Shown here: positions 33,600 through 41,967 of the stretch, piece after piece
Position numbering within the stretch: the first letter of the stretch is position 1
Layout: every line of letters begins with the position of its first letter
Origin: Phycisphaera sp.
GTDB taxonomy: Bacteria; Planctomycetota; Phycisphaerae; Phycisphaerales; SM1A02
Direction of reading: 5' to 3'
DNA: 64,000 nt
NCBI GenBank assembly: GCA_016124975.1
Contig: WGMP01000047.1
Location: 1-64,000, forward strand
The notes under the pieces: generated by a model
The model's database searches: none
Told to the model about the DNA's origin: nothing
Seen by the model: only the letters and a program-made list of their open reading frames with translations
Translations under genes and position numbers: made by a program

Positions 33600-34880
33600 A
33601 TGAGTCTCACGAAGACCGTCGGCCTTTTCGCCGGCACGACCCTCGCGTTCGGTGGCGTGGCTTTCGGCGCCGACCAGAACAACTACGCCGCTGAGATCGC
33701 TGATCTCAAGGCCCAGATCGCCGAGATGAAGAGCGCCTCGGGCGACTCTTGGCTGACCGAGCAGCGCGCGGCTGAGATCCGTGGCATCGTCACCGATGTC
33801 CTCGCGGACGCCGACACGCGCTCCAGCCTCCAGGGCAGCGGCGCTGGCGCCGGCTACGACGGCGGATTCTTCCTCTCGTCGGCTGACGGCAACTACTCGA
33901 TGAAGCTGAACGTCCTCCAGCAGATCCGCTGGTCGTTCAACGACAACCCCGACACGGGCGCCGATCAGTCCTTCGGCTTCGAGAACAAGCGCACGCGCCT
34001 GAACTTCTCGGGCAACATCGTTGACTCGACCTGGTCGTACAAGGTCAGCTTCTACTTCGGCTACTCGAACAGCGTCGAGAGCTTCGGTCAGGGCGACCTC
34101 GCCGACGTGTGGGTCAGCAAGGACTTCGGCAATGGCTTCGCCATGTACGCCGGCCAGTTCAAGCTCCCCTTCGGCGCTGAGTACGGCCTCGACGCGGGCA
34201 GCCTCCAGTTCACCGACTACTCGGTCGCTGCGTCGCTCCTCGGCCCGGGCTACGGCCAGGGCCTCATGTTCGGCTACTCGGCCGACATGTTCCGCGTGCA
34301 CGCTGCGTACGTGAACGGTCTCGGCGAGGCCAACCAGGCCTGGACGAGCGGTTCGCCGAGCACCGACTGGGCCTTCTCGGCTCGCGGCGAGTTCAAGCTC
34401 GCTGGCAACTGGTCGTCGTTCGGTGATGCGCAGTCGTGGAAGGGCGAAGAGTTCGGCGCCGTCATCGGTGCTGGCTACGCCGTCGAGCAGGACGACACCA
34501 CCGACGCGACCCCGTGGTCGTTCACCGTCGACGCGACCGTCGACTTCGGTGGCGCCAACGTCGCCGCTGCGTACTTCATGACCGACGACGACACGGGTGG
34601 CGAGATCAGCGCCTTCACCGTCTCGGGCGGCGTCTTCGTCGCTGACGACATCGAGCTCGTGGCCCGCTACGAGAACATCGATGTCGACGGTGGTCCGGAG
34701 CTGAACACCGTCACCGGTGGCGCCAACTGGTACTTCGCCCGCAACACGGCGAAGGTCGGCGTCGAGTTCGGCTACGCCTTCGACGCGATCTTCACCAGCG
34801 CCGCTGAGTTCGCCAACTGGACGCAGTCGACCGACGACGGCCAGTGGGTCCTCCGTGGTCAGATGTCGTTCAGCTTCTGA
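33600..34880 (+). CDS. OprO/OprP-like outer-membrane porin
   Basis: A 426-residue outer-membrane beta-barrel. It has a signal peptide (about 1-23, ending VAFGA), a short coiled coil (about 28-46, ADLKAQIAEMK-like), a conserved linker (WLTEQRAAEIRGIV, TDVLAD) and a barrel resembling phosphate-selective porins O and P (FENKRTRLNFSGNIVDSTWSYKVSFYFGY; AGQFKLPFGAEYGLD). It ends in phenylalanine, as barrel proteins do. Codon use differs from neighbours, with many GCT and GGT codons, which suggests high expression. A structured leader precedes it and a strong intrinsic terminator follows. Substrate specificity is unknown. Confidence 0.9.
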   Translation: MSLTKTVGLFAGTTLAFGGVAFGADQNNYAAEIADLKAQIAEMKSASGDSWLTEQRAAEIRGIVTDVLADADTRSSLQGSGAGAGYDGGFFLSSADGNYSMKLNVLQQIRWSFNDNPDTGADQSFGFENKRTRLNFSGNIVDSTWSYKVSFYFGYSNSVESFGQGDLADVWVSKDFGNGFAMYAGQFKLPFGAEYGLDAGSLQFTDYSVAASLLGPGYGQGLMFGYSADMFRVHAAYVNGLGEANQAWTSGSPSTDWAFSARGEFKLAGNWSSFGDAQSWKGEEFGAVIGAGYAVEQDDTTDATPWSFTVDATVDFGGANVAAAYFMTDDDTGGEISAFTVSGGVFVADDIELVARYENIDVDGGPELNTVTGGANWYFARNTAKVGVEFGYAFDAIFTSAAEFANWTQSTDDGQWVLRGQMSFSF

Positions 34881-34946
34881 TCCACTCGCGGTCTAGCGAG
34901 CATCCACCTTGTCTTTAGGCACGCAAGTGCCTCAAACACGGCTCAG

Positions 34947-34982
34947 TCGGCCGCCCCGCGAGGGGCGGCCGATTTTCTTTTT
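34947..34982 (+). terminator. Strong rho-independent terminator of the first porin gene
   Basis: TCGGCCGCCCC (34947-34957) pairs perfectly with GGGGCGGCCGA (34962-34972) around GCGA, followed by TTTTCTTTTT. This is the clearest intrinsic terminator in the window. Confidence 0.95.
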
Positions 34983-35169
34983 GCCGCGCCCGACCCGGGG
35001 TCCGCATCCGATCCGACCGCGGAAATGTGGCGGCCTGCCGCTGCCGCGGCCGATATCCCGCCTGACGCGCGAGGCTCCGCCCGTGCGTCACCAACGGGGA
35101 CTGCGCAGAGAGATGGACCTTCGTCGGGGTGACCGCCTCGATGAACCAAATCGAGAAGGAGCAGGCAGG

Positions 35170-36780
35170 ATGCCTCAGAACACGCACAGGATGTGCCTTT
35201 CGCCGCGCCGATTCGTCCGAACGCCCGCACCGCTTCTGACGCCGCTCGTCCTTGCGGCGCTCGGGCTTGCAGGCGTCGCGCGCGCGGACCAGCCCTCGCC
35301 GACCGCAACCGATGAGCTCCTCAAGAGGATCGAGCGCCTCGAGGCCTCGAACCAGGCGCTGAGCGCGGAAGTCACCACGCTGCGCGCCGCCGAGGGCGAC
35401 GCATGGCTCACGGAGCAGCGCGCGGCCGAGATCCGCGGCATCGTCACCGATGTGCTCGCGGACAGCGGCACGCGCAGTTCGCTTCAGGCAAGCGACATGA
35501 CGGCGGGCTGGAACGACGGGTTCTTCATGCAGAGCACCGACGGGCGCTTCCGCCTCGAGGTCGGCGGCCTCGTCCAGGTGCGCTACATCTACGGCTACAT
35601 CCCCGACGGCCTGTCGGGCGTGACGATCCCGAACTCTCCCATCGCCGACGATGTCGAGACGCGCAACGGGTTCGACGCGCCGAACACGCAGCTCGACTTC
35701 CGCGGACACGCCTTCGGCCCCGAGTACAGCTACCGCATCCGCGGGCAGTTCTCGAACGACGGCGAGGCGATCGTCGGGCAGAATCCGTTCGGAAACCTCG
35801 GCTCGGGCAGCGGCACCTTCCGTCTGCTCGACGCGTGGCTGCGCGCCGAGGTCTCCGACGGCATCGCGTTGCGCGTCGGCCAGTTCAAGCTGCCGTTCGC
35901 GCGCGAGCAGCTCGTCGACGAGGAGTACCAGCTCGGCGTGGCGCGCTCGACGATCGTCGAGCACCTCGGCCTCGGCTACTCGCAGGGCGTCGAGTTGCAG
36001 TTCGTCTCCGACGATGTCCGCGTGCTGGTCGCCTACTCGAACGGCGGCACCGACAATGTCTACGGCATCCTGAAGGGCGCGGGCAGCGAGCCCCTCAACT
36101 CCGACTGGGCGAGCGACCGCGTCGACTGGGCCGTGACCGCGCGCGCCGAGTGGAAGCTCGCGGGCCGCTGGTCGCAGTTCCGCTCGATGACGAGCCCCCC
36201 GGGAGATGAGTTCGCGTTCCTCGTCGGCGTCGCGGCGCACATGCAGTCGGGCGATCCAGACACGGGCGGCAGCCCGAACACGAGCGACCCGAACGACTGG
36301 TACATCTTCACCGCCGACGCGAGCCTGATGTACGGAGGCGCGACCCTCTTCGGCAGCTTCACCTATTCGTCGATGGACTCCGCGTCCGCGTTCGTCCAGG
36401 GAAGCAACAACTTCTTCCCGCCGACGACCGCCGACATCGGCAGCAGCCACGCGTGGGGAGCCGTGCTGCAGGGGTCGTACTACTTCGATCCGAAGTGGGA
36501 GGTGTTCGCGCGCGCCGAGTTCGGCGAGGCGAGCATCTCGAACATCAACCAGATCACCGCGCCCACGGGGGTCCCGAGCCTCGAGCGGGGGAACATCTTC
36601 AGCGTCCTCTCGATGGGCGTGAACTGGTACATCGACGGCGAGGACCTCAAGTGGTCGGCCGACCTCGGCTTCGCGCTCGACTCGATCGACGGCGTCTGGT
36701 CGAACAACGCCAACGGCTGGCGCCCCGCCGCGGAGCAGAGCGAGATCGTCTTCCGCACGCAGCTGCAGATGGCCTTCTGA
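35170..36780 (+). CDS. OprO/OprP-like outer-membrane porin, second copy
   Basis: A 536-residue paralogue of the preceding porin. ATG 35170 has AAGGAG about 12 bases upstream. A signal peptide (PLVLAALGLAGVARA) is followed by a coiled coil (LKRIERLEASNQALSAEVTTL) and the same linker as the first porin (WLTEQRAAEIRGIV, TDVLAD, TRSSLQ). The barrel follows (RLLDAWLRAEVSDGIALRVGQFKLPFAREQLVDEEYQ) and ends LQMAF. The codon bias is less marked than in the first copy, so expression may be lower. Its own terminator follows at 36826. Confidence 0.9.
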   Translation: MPQNTHRMCLSPRRFVRTPAPLLTPLVLAALGLAGVARADQPSPTATDELLKRIERLEASNQALSAEVTTLRAAEGDAWLTEQRAAEIRGIVTDVLADSGTRSSLQASDMTAGWNDGFFMQSTDGRFRLEVGGLVQVRYIYGYIPDGLSGVTIPNSPIADDVETRNGFDAPNTQLDFRGHAFGPEYSYRIRGQFSNDGEAIVGQNPFGNLGSGSGTFRLLDAWLRAEVSDGIALRVGQFKLPFAREQLVDEEYQLGVARSTIVEHLGLGYSQGVELQFVSDDVRVLVAYSNGGTDNVYGILKGAGSEPLNSDWASDRVDWAVTARAEWKLAGRWSQFRSMTSPPGDEFAFLVGVAAHMQSGDPDTGGSPNTSDPNDWYIFTADASLMYGGATLFGSFTYSSMDSASAFVQGSNNFFPPTTADIGSSHAWGAVLQGSYYFDPKWEVFARAEFGEASISNINQITAPTGVPSLERGNIFSVLSMGVNWYIDGEDLKWSADLGFALDSIDGVWSNNANGWRPAAEQSEIVFRTQLQMAF

Positions 36781-36825
36781 GCCCTGCGCAGCCGCGCGTC
36801 CGAGCGAAACCCACCGATTTCCCCA

Positions 36826-36856
36826 CGCCGCACCGCCGACAGCGGGGCGGCGTTTT
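36826..36856 (+). terminator. Intrinsic terminator of the second porin gene
   Basis: CGCCGC-A-CCGC (36826-36836) pairs with GCGG-G-GCGGCG (36842-36852) with a single A/G mismatch, around CGACA, followed by TTTT. Confidence 0.85.
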
Positions 36857-36934
36857 CCTACACTCTCGCCTTCCCCGAAGGTCGCGCACCGCCGCCGCTC
36901 GCGGCGCCATGCCGCCGTTCGCAGAGCCGAGACC

Positions 36935-39900
36935 ATGCCGACCGCAGCCGCAGCGACCGAACCCAGCCAGCCCGCAGCCACGGTGATCCACCGCATCGAG
37001 GTGCGGCCGCGCCGCGGGCACCATGACCCGCGCGGCGCGTCGGTCGAGCGCTCGATCGCGTCGCTTGGCCTCGCGCGCGCGCCGAAGCGCGTGGAGCACG
37101 CGGCCGTCTACCTGCTGCAGGGCGAACTGACCTCGGGCGAGGTCGACAGGATCGCGAACGAGCTGCTCGCCGACTGCGTGACGCAGACGGCCGAGATCCA
37201 TGCGTCGACGCGCGCATCGCGGCCGACCACGGCCCCGGGCGTCTCCGTGGTCGAGGTGCACCCGCTTCCGGGCGTGACCGACCCCGCTGCCGAGAGCGTG
37301 CAGGCGGCGATCCTCGCGCTGACGGGCCGCACGGTCGAGGTGCGCACGGGCGACCGCTTCGACCTCCATGGCGTCGACAAGATGGTGGCGAAGACGGTCG
37401 GAGAGCGGCTGCTTGCGAACCCCGTCATCCACGCGATCCACACCGAGCCGTACTTCCCGAGCGCGTTCGTGGTCGGCAAGCCCTACACGCTCGTGATCCG
37501 CGAGGTCGCGATCACGAGGCTCTCCGACGCGGAGCTCGAAAAGCTCTCGCGCGACGGCCACCTCTTCCTCTCGCTCGACGAGATGAAGGCGATCCAGGCC
37601 GAGTACCGCCGCCTCGGCCGCGAGCCGCGCGAGATCGAGCTCGAGACGCTCGCCCAGACCTGGAGCGAGCACTGCGTCCACAAGACGCTCAAGTCGACGG
37701 TGCGCTACCGCGAGCTGTCGCACGACCCCGCGTTCGAGGGCCAGTGGTCGCTCGCCGCCGACGCGTCGTCGCGCCCGAACCACGAGGTGTCGGCCGACGG
37801 CACCGTGACCGTGAAGAACCTCCTGAAGTCGACCGTCGCCGCGAGCACGCACGAGCTCATCAGGGACGGCATCGACTGGTGCCTCAGCGTCTTCGTCGAC
37901 AACTCGGGAGTCGTCGCCTTCGATGACACTGACGCCGTGTGCTTCAAGTGCGAGACGCACAACCGCCCGAGCGCGATCGAGCCCTACGGTGGCGCAGCGA
38001 CGGGAATCGGCGGCTGCATCCGCGACATCATCGGCACGGGCCTCGGCGCGAAGCCGATCGCCGCGACCGATGTCTTCTGCGTGGCGTATCCAGACATCGC
38101 CGAGGTGCCGCAAGGGTGCCTCGATCCGCGGCGCATCCTCACGCAGGTGGTCGCGGGCGTGCGCGACTACGGGAACCGCATGGGAATCCCGACGCTGAAC
38201 GGCGCGGTCTACTTCGACGACAACTATGTCGGCAACCCGCTCGTCTACTGCGGCTGCATCGGCCTGATGCCGCGCACCTGCGTGAAGGGCGGCACGAAGA
38301 AGGGCGACCTCATCATCGCGCTCGGCGGGCGCACGGGCCGCGACGGAATCCACGGCGCGACCTTCTCGAGCGCGGAGCTCACCGACAAGCACGCCGACGA
38401 GTTCAGCCACGCGGTGCAGATCGGAAACGCCATCACCGAGAAGAAGGTGCTCGACGCGATCCTCGCCATGCGCGACCGCGCGCGCGGACCGCTCTACAAC
38501 GGGCTCACCGACTGCGGCGCGGGCGGGTTCTCGAGCGCCGTTGGCGAGATGGCGGGCGAGATCGGCGCGACCGTGCACCTCGACCGCGCGCCGACCAAGT
38601 ACGAAGGCCTTTCGCCGACCGAAGTGTGGATCAGCGAGGCGCAGGAGCGGCTCGTCCTCGCCGTATCGCGCGAGAATGTCGACGAGCTCGCGCGGATCTG
38701 CGCCGACCACGGCGTCGAGTGGTGCGAGCTCGGCGTGTTCGGGCTTGAGGCAGCGGGTGGTGGTCACGACATCGCGCTCCTGTGGCACGGCACCGAGGTC
38801 GGGCGGCTGTCGTGCGAGTTCCTGCACGGATCGATCCCGATGCCCGTGCGCGAGGCGGTGTGGGACGCGTCGTGGGCGGCGCAGCAGCGCGCACCGAAGC
38901 GTGCGCCGCGGTTTGAACGCGACCTCGCCGATGCGCCCGCCGACGCGCTGCGCGTCCTCGAGGCGCTGCTTGCGCATCCGAACATCGCGAGCAAGGCGTG
39001 GATCATTCGGCAGTACGACCACGAGGTGCAGGGCTCGAGCGTGCTGAAGCCGCTCGTGGGCGAGCCGGTCGGTGCATCGGGAGGCGGGCCCGGCGACGCC
39101 GCCGTCATCCGCCCGAAGAAGGACTCCGACCGCGCGCTTGCGATTGCGAACGGCCTCGCGACTGGCCTCGGCTCCGACCCCTACGCGATGGCCATCGCTG
39201 CGATCGACGAGTGCGTGCGCAACCTCGTCTGCGTTGGCGCAGACCCCACGCACATCGCGATCCTCGACAACTTCTGCTGGCCGAGCTGTAAGGACCCGCG
39301 CAACATGGGCGCGCTCGTCCGCGCGTGCGAAGGCTGCTACGACGCTGCGAAGGCGTACCGCGCGCCGTTCATCTCGGGCAAGGACTCGCTCAACAACCAG
39401 TTCGTCACCGAGGACGGGCGCACGATTCAGATTCCGCCGACGCTCTTGATCTCGGGCTTCGCGCCCGTCGAGAAGGACTCGCGCGCGGTGTCGATGGACG
39501 CGAAGCGCGCGGGCTCGAAGCTCGTCGCGGTCGGCACGACCACCGCGCGGCTCGGTGGCTCGCACTTCGCGATGCTCGCGGGCACGCACGCGGGTTCGCC
39601 GAAGATCGCGGCGCCGAGCCTGAAGGCAGGCCCTGCGCACGCGGCGGCCGTCGCGCGCGCGATCCGCGCGGGCGTGGTGCGCTCGGCGCACGACGCGAGC
39701 GAGGGCGGCGTCCTGGTCGCGGCCGCCGAGATGGCCTTCGCGGGCGGGCTCGGCCTTGCGCTCGATCTTGCGAAGCTGCCGTGCGAGGGCGATGTCGGTT
39801 TCCTCGCGCGCGCCTTCGCAGAGGACGCGTCGCGCTACCTGCTCGAGGTCGACGAGGCCGATCTCGCGGCGCTGTCGAAGGCGCTCGGCGATGTGCCGAA

Positions 39901-40030
39901 CGCCGTGGTCGGCGCGTTCGATGCAAGCGGCGAGCTCGTGCTTTCGGGCGCGGGCAGCGTCGCGCGCGCCAAGGTGCGCGCGCTCGGCGAGGCGTGGAGC
40001 GGCGGCATGGCCGCAGGAGGATTCTCGTGA
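36935..40030 (+). CDS. purL: Phosphoribosylformylglycinamidine synthase, PurS-PurL fusion
   Basis: A 1031-residue FGAM synthase, fourth step of purine synthesis (FGAR + glutamine-derived ammonia + ATP). Two PurS-like modules appear to be fused at the N terminus (about 18-95 and 103-190). The PurL part follows with LAQTWSEHCVHKTLK, FKCETHNRPSAIEPYGGAATGIGGCIRDIIGTG and GLTDCGAGGFSSAVGEMAGE, then a second half with FISGKDSLNNQF and ASEGGVLVAAAEMAFAGG. This places PurS and PurL in one chain, while the glutaminase PurQ is the next gene, overlapping by GTGA. The start ATG 36935 lies just after the porin terminator. Confidence 0.94.
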   Translation: MPTAAAATEPSQPAATVIHRIEVRPRRGHHDPRGASVERSIASLGLARAPKRVEHAAVYLLQGELTSGEVDRIANELLADCVTQTAEIHASTRASRPTTAPGVSVVEVHPLPGVTDPAAESVQAAILALTGRTVEVRTGDRFDLHGVDKMVAKTVGERLLANPVIHAIHTEPYFPSAFVVGKPYTLVIREVAITRLSDAELEKLSRDGHLFLSLDEMKAIQAEYRRLGREPREIELETLAQTWSEHCVHKTLKSTVRYRELSHDPAFEGQWSLAADASSRPNHEVSADGTVTVKNLLKSTVAASTHELIRDGIDWCLSVFVDNSGVVAFDDTDAVCFKCETHNRPSAIEPYGGAATGIGGCIRDIIGTGLGAKPIAATDVFCVAYPDIAEVPQGCLDPRRILTQVVAGVRDYGNRMGIPTLNGAVYFDDNYVGNPLVYCGCIGLMPRTCVKGGTKKGDLIIALGGRTGRDGIHGATFSSAELTDKHADEFSHAVQIGNAITEKKVLDAILAMRDRARGPLYNGLTDCGAGGFSSAVGEMAGEIGATVHLDRAPTKYEGLSPTEVWISEAQERLVLAVSRENVDELARICADHGVEWCELGVFGLEAAGGGHDIALLWHGTEVGRLSCEFLHGSIPMPVREAVWDASWAAQQRAPKRAPRFERDLADAPADALRVLEALLAHPNIASKAWIIRQYDHEVQGSSVLKPLVGEPVGASGGGPGDAAVIRPKKDSDRALAIANGLATGLGSDPYAMAIAAIDECVRNLVCVGADPTHIAILDNFCWPSCKDPRNMGALVRACEGCYDAAKAYRAPFISGKDSLNNQFVTEDGRTIQIPPTLLISGFAPVEKDSRAVSMDAKRAGSKLVAVGTTTARLGGSHFAMLAGTHAGSPKIAAPSLKAGPAHAAAVARAIRAGVVRSAHDASEGGVLVAAAEMAFAGGLGLALDLAKLPCEGDVGFLARAFAEDASRYLLEVDEADLAALSKALGDVPNAVVGAFDASGELVLSGAGSVARAKVRALGEAWSGGMAAGGFS

Positions 40031-40866
40031 GCCGACAGGCGAAGTCCGCATCGCTCCGCGCGCTCGTGATCACGGCGCCAGGCATCAACTGCGACGGCGA
40101 ACTCTGCGAGGCGTTCGAGCTCGCGGGCTGCACCGTCGACAGCGAGCTGCTCTCGCGGCTCTCGCGCGATCCCGCGCAGATCGACCGCTACGACCTCATC
40201 GGTCTTCCCGGCGGCTTCAGCTATGGCGACGACATCGCGGCGGGCCGCATCATGGCGGCGCTCATCCGCCAGTCGATCTACCCCGCGCTTGCCGCCGCGA
40301 TCGAGCGCGGCACGCCGATGATGACGCCGTGCAACGGCTTCCAGATCGCTGTGCAGGCGGGGCTCTTGCCCGGGCCGAATGCCGGCGAGCCGTGGAGCGA
40401 CGCGCCGGGCGAGCCGACGGTCGCCCTCGCGCAGAACGCGACCGCGCGCTTCAACGACATCTGGACCACGATGGAGATTCCCGCGAACACGCGCTGCGTG
40501 TGGACGCGCGGCCTCGCGATGGACGCGGACACCGCGCTCATTCCGTGCGCGCACGGCGAAGGCCGCTTCGTCGCCGACGAGGAGACGATCGCCACGCTCG
40601 AGGCGAACGGACAGGTCGCCGTGCGCTACGGCGCGGGCGACCACTTCAACGGCTCGATGAACCGCATCGCGGGCATCTGCGACGCGTCGGGCCTCGTGTT
40701 CGGGCTCATGCCGCACCCCGAGCGCTACCTGCGCTGGACGCAGCATCCGCGCTGGACGCGGCTTTCGGAGGCGCAGCGCGTGGGCAACCCGCCGGGACTT
40801 CAGATGTTCAGGAACGCCGTCGCGCACGCGGCGGCGCGGCGCGAAGGCGCAGGAGCGCGACGATGA
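40027..40866 (+). CDS. purQ: Phosphoribosylformylglycinamidine synthase glutaminase subunit
   Basis: A 279-residue class I glutamine amidotransferase that supplies ammonia to PurL. Motifs: ITAPGINCDGE at the start, LPGGFSYGDDIAAGRI, nucleophile Cys in MTPCNGFQ, and catalytic His in MPHPERYLRW. The GTG at 40027 overlaps the purL stop as GTGA, and the gene ends in an ATGA overlap with the next one, so three genes form one translationally coupled operon. The length is somewhat above B. subtilis PurQ (227), closer to longer PurQ forms. Confidence 0.95.
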   Translation: MSRQAKSASLRALVITAPGINCDGELCEAFELAGCTVDSELLSRLSRDPAQIDRYDLIGLPGGFSYGDDIAAGRIMAALIRQSIYPALAAAIERGTPMMTPCNGFQIAVQAGLLPGPNAGEPWSDAPGEPTVALAQNATARFNDIWTTMEIPANTRCVWTRGLAMDADTALIPCAHGEGRFVADEETIATLEANGQVAVRYGAGDHFNGSMNRIAGICDASGLVFGLMPHPERYLRWTQHPRWTRLSEAQRVGNPPGLQMFRNAVAHAAARREGAGARR

Positions 40867-41921
40867 CGACGGCGGCAACGGCAGGAACGAAGACGCTTCG
40901 CTGCGCCACGGTCGGCGTCGGCAAGATGGGCCGACACCACGCGCGCCTCTACGCGACGACGGAAGGATGCGAGCTCGTCGGCGTGGTCGACGGAAACGCA
41001 GACCGCGCCGCCAAGATCGTCGAGGAGTGGGGCGGGCGCGCGTTCACATCGATCGAGGAGCTGATCGCGGCGGGTGTCGACGCGGTCACCGTGGCGACGC
41101 CGACGGTCACGCACCGCGCGATCGTCGAGCCGCTCCTCAAGGCGGGCGTCGCGTGCCTCGTCGAGAAGCCGCTCGCGCCCGATGTGGCCGAGGCACGCGC
41201 GATCGCGGACCTCGCGAAGGCGACGGGCGCGCTGCTCCAGGTCGGTCATGTCGTGCGCTACGACCCTGTGATGGTCGCGGTGCGCGAGCTCGTCGCGGCT
41301 GGCTCGATCCGTCCGCGCTTCATCGAGATCGACCGCGTGAGCCCGATGACCTTCCGTTCGGTCGATGTGGGCGTCGTGCTCGACATGATGATCCACGACC
41401 TCGACGTGCTGCTCGCCCTCATGGGCGCGGAGCCCGAGGAGATCCACGCGAACGCGGTGTGCGTGGTCGGCGAGGCCGAGGACGTCTGCAACGCGCGGCT
41501 CGTCTTCCCCGCGGGCGCGGACGGCATCCGCTGCACCGCGAACGTGACCGCGAGCCGACTCGCGCTCAAGACCGAGCGCAAGATCCGACTCATCAGCGAG
41601 GACGCGTATGTGTCGGCCGACTTCGTCGAGAAGAAGGGCACCGTCGTGCGCAAGACCGCGAACGCGTCGCAGCTCGCCGATGTCCGCGAGCGCCTGCGCA
41701 AGGGCGAGGACCTCTCGGGCGTCAACTATCTCGAGATGATCGCGATGGAGCCGCTTCCCGTCGGCTCGGGCGAGCCCTTGAAGCTGCAGCTCCTCGACTT
41801 CCTCGACGCCGTGCGCACCAACCGCCGCCCGCTCGTGAACGCGGAGGACGGCTTCGCCGCCGTCCGCACCGCCGAGCGCATCGTGGCCGCCGCCAAGGCC
41901 GCGGGTGCGCGCATGGTGTGA
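40863..41921 (+). CDS. Gfo/Idh/MocA family oxidoreductase
   Basis: A 352-residue NAD(P)-dependent sugar dehydrogenase of the Gfo/Idh/MocA family. The nucleotide-binding motif is VGVGKMGRHHARLY near residue 18; the catalytic lysine lies in CLVEKPLAPD; IHDLDVLLALMG is typical of the C-terminal domain. Similarity in layout to UDP-GlcNAc 3-dehydrogenases involved in lipid A or surface sugars suggests a nucleotide sugar substrate, but this is uncertain. It overlaps purQ by ATGA, an unusual partner for purine genes, so co-transcription may be incidental. A gap of 46 bp separates it from the flavoprotein gene. Confidence 0.88.
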   Translation: MTTAATAGTKTLRCATVGVGKMGRHHARLYATTEGCELVGVVDGNADRAAKIVEEWGGRAFTSIEELIAAGVDAVTVATPTVTHRAIVEPLLKAGVACLVEKPLAPDVAEARAIADLAKATGALLQVGHVVRYDPVMVAVRELVAAGSIRPRFIEIDRVSPMTFRSVDVGVVLDMMIHDLDVLLALMGAEPEEIHANAVCVVGEAEDVCNARLVFPAGADGIRCTANVTASRLALKTERKIRLISEDAYVSADFVEKKGTVVRKTANASQLADVRERLRKGEDLSGVNYLEMIAMEPLPVGSGEPLKLQLLDFLDAVRTNRRPLVNAEDGFAAVRTAERIVAAAKAAGARMV

Positions 41922-41967
41922 GCGCAATTGCTCGACTCGAGCCCCTGAAGCGCCGATAGGTTCCGTC

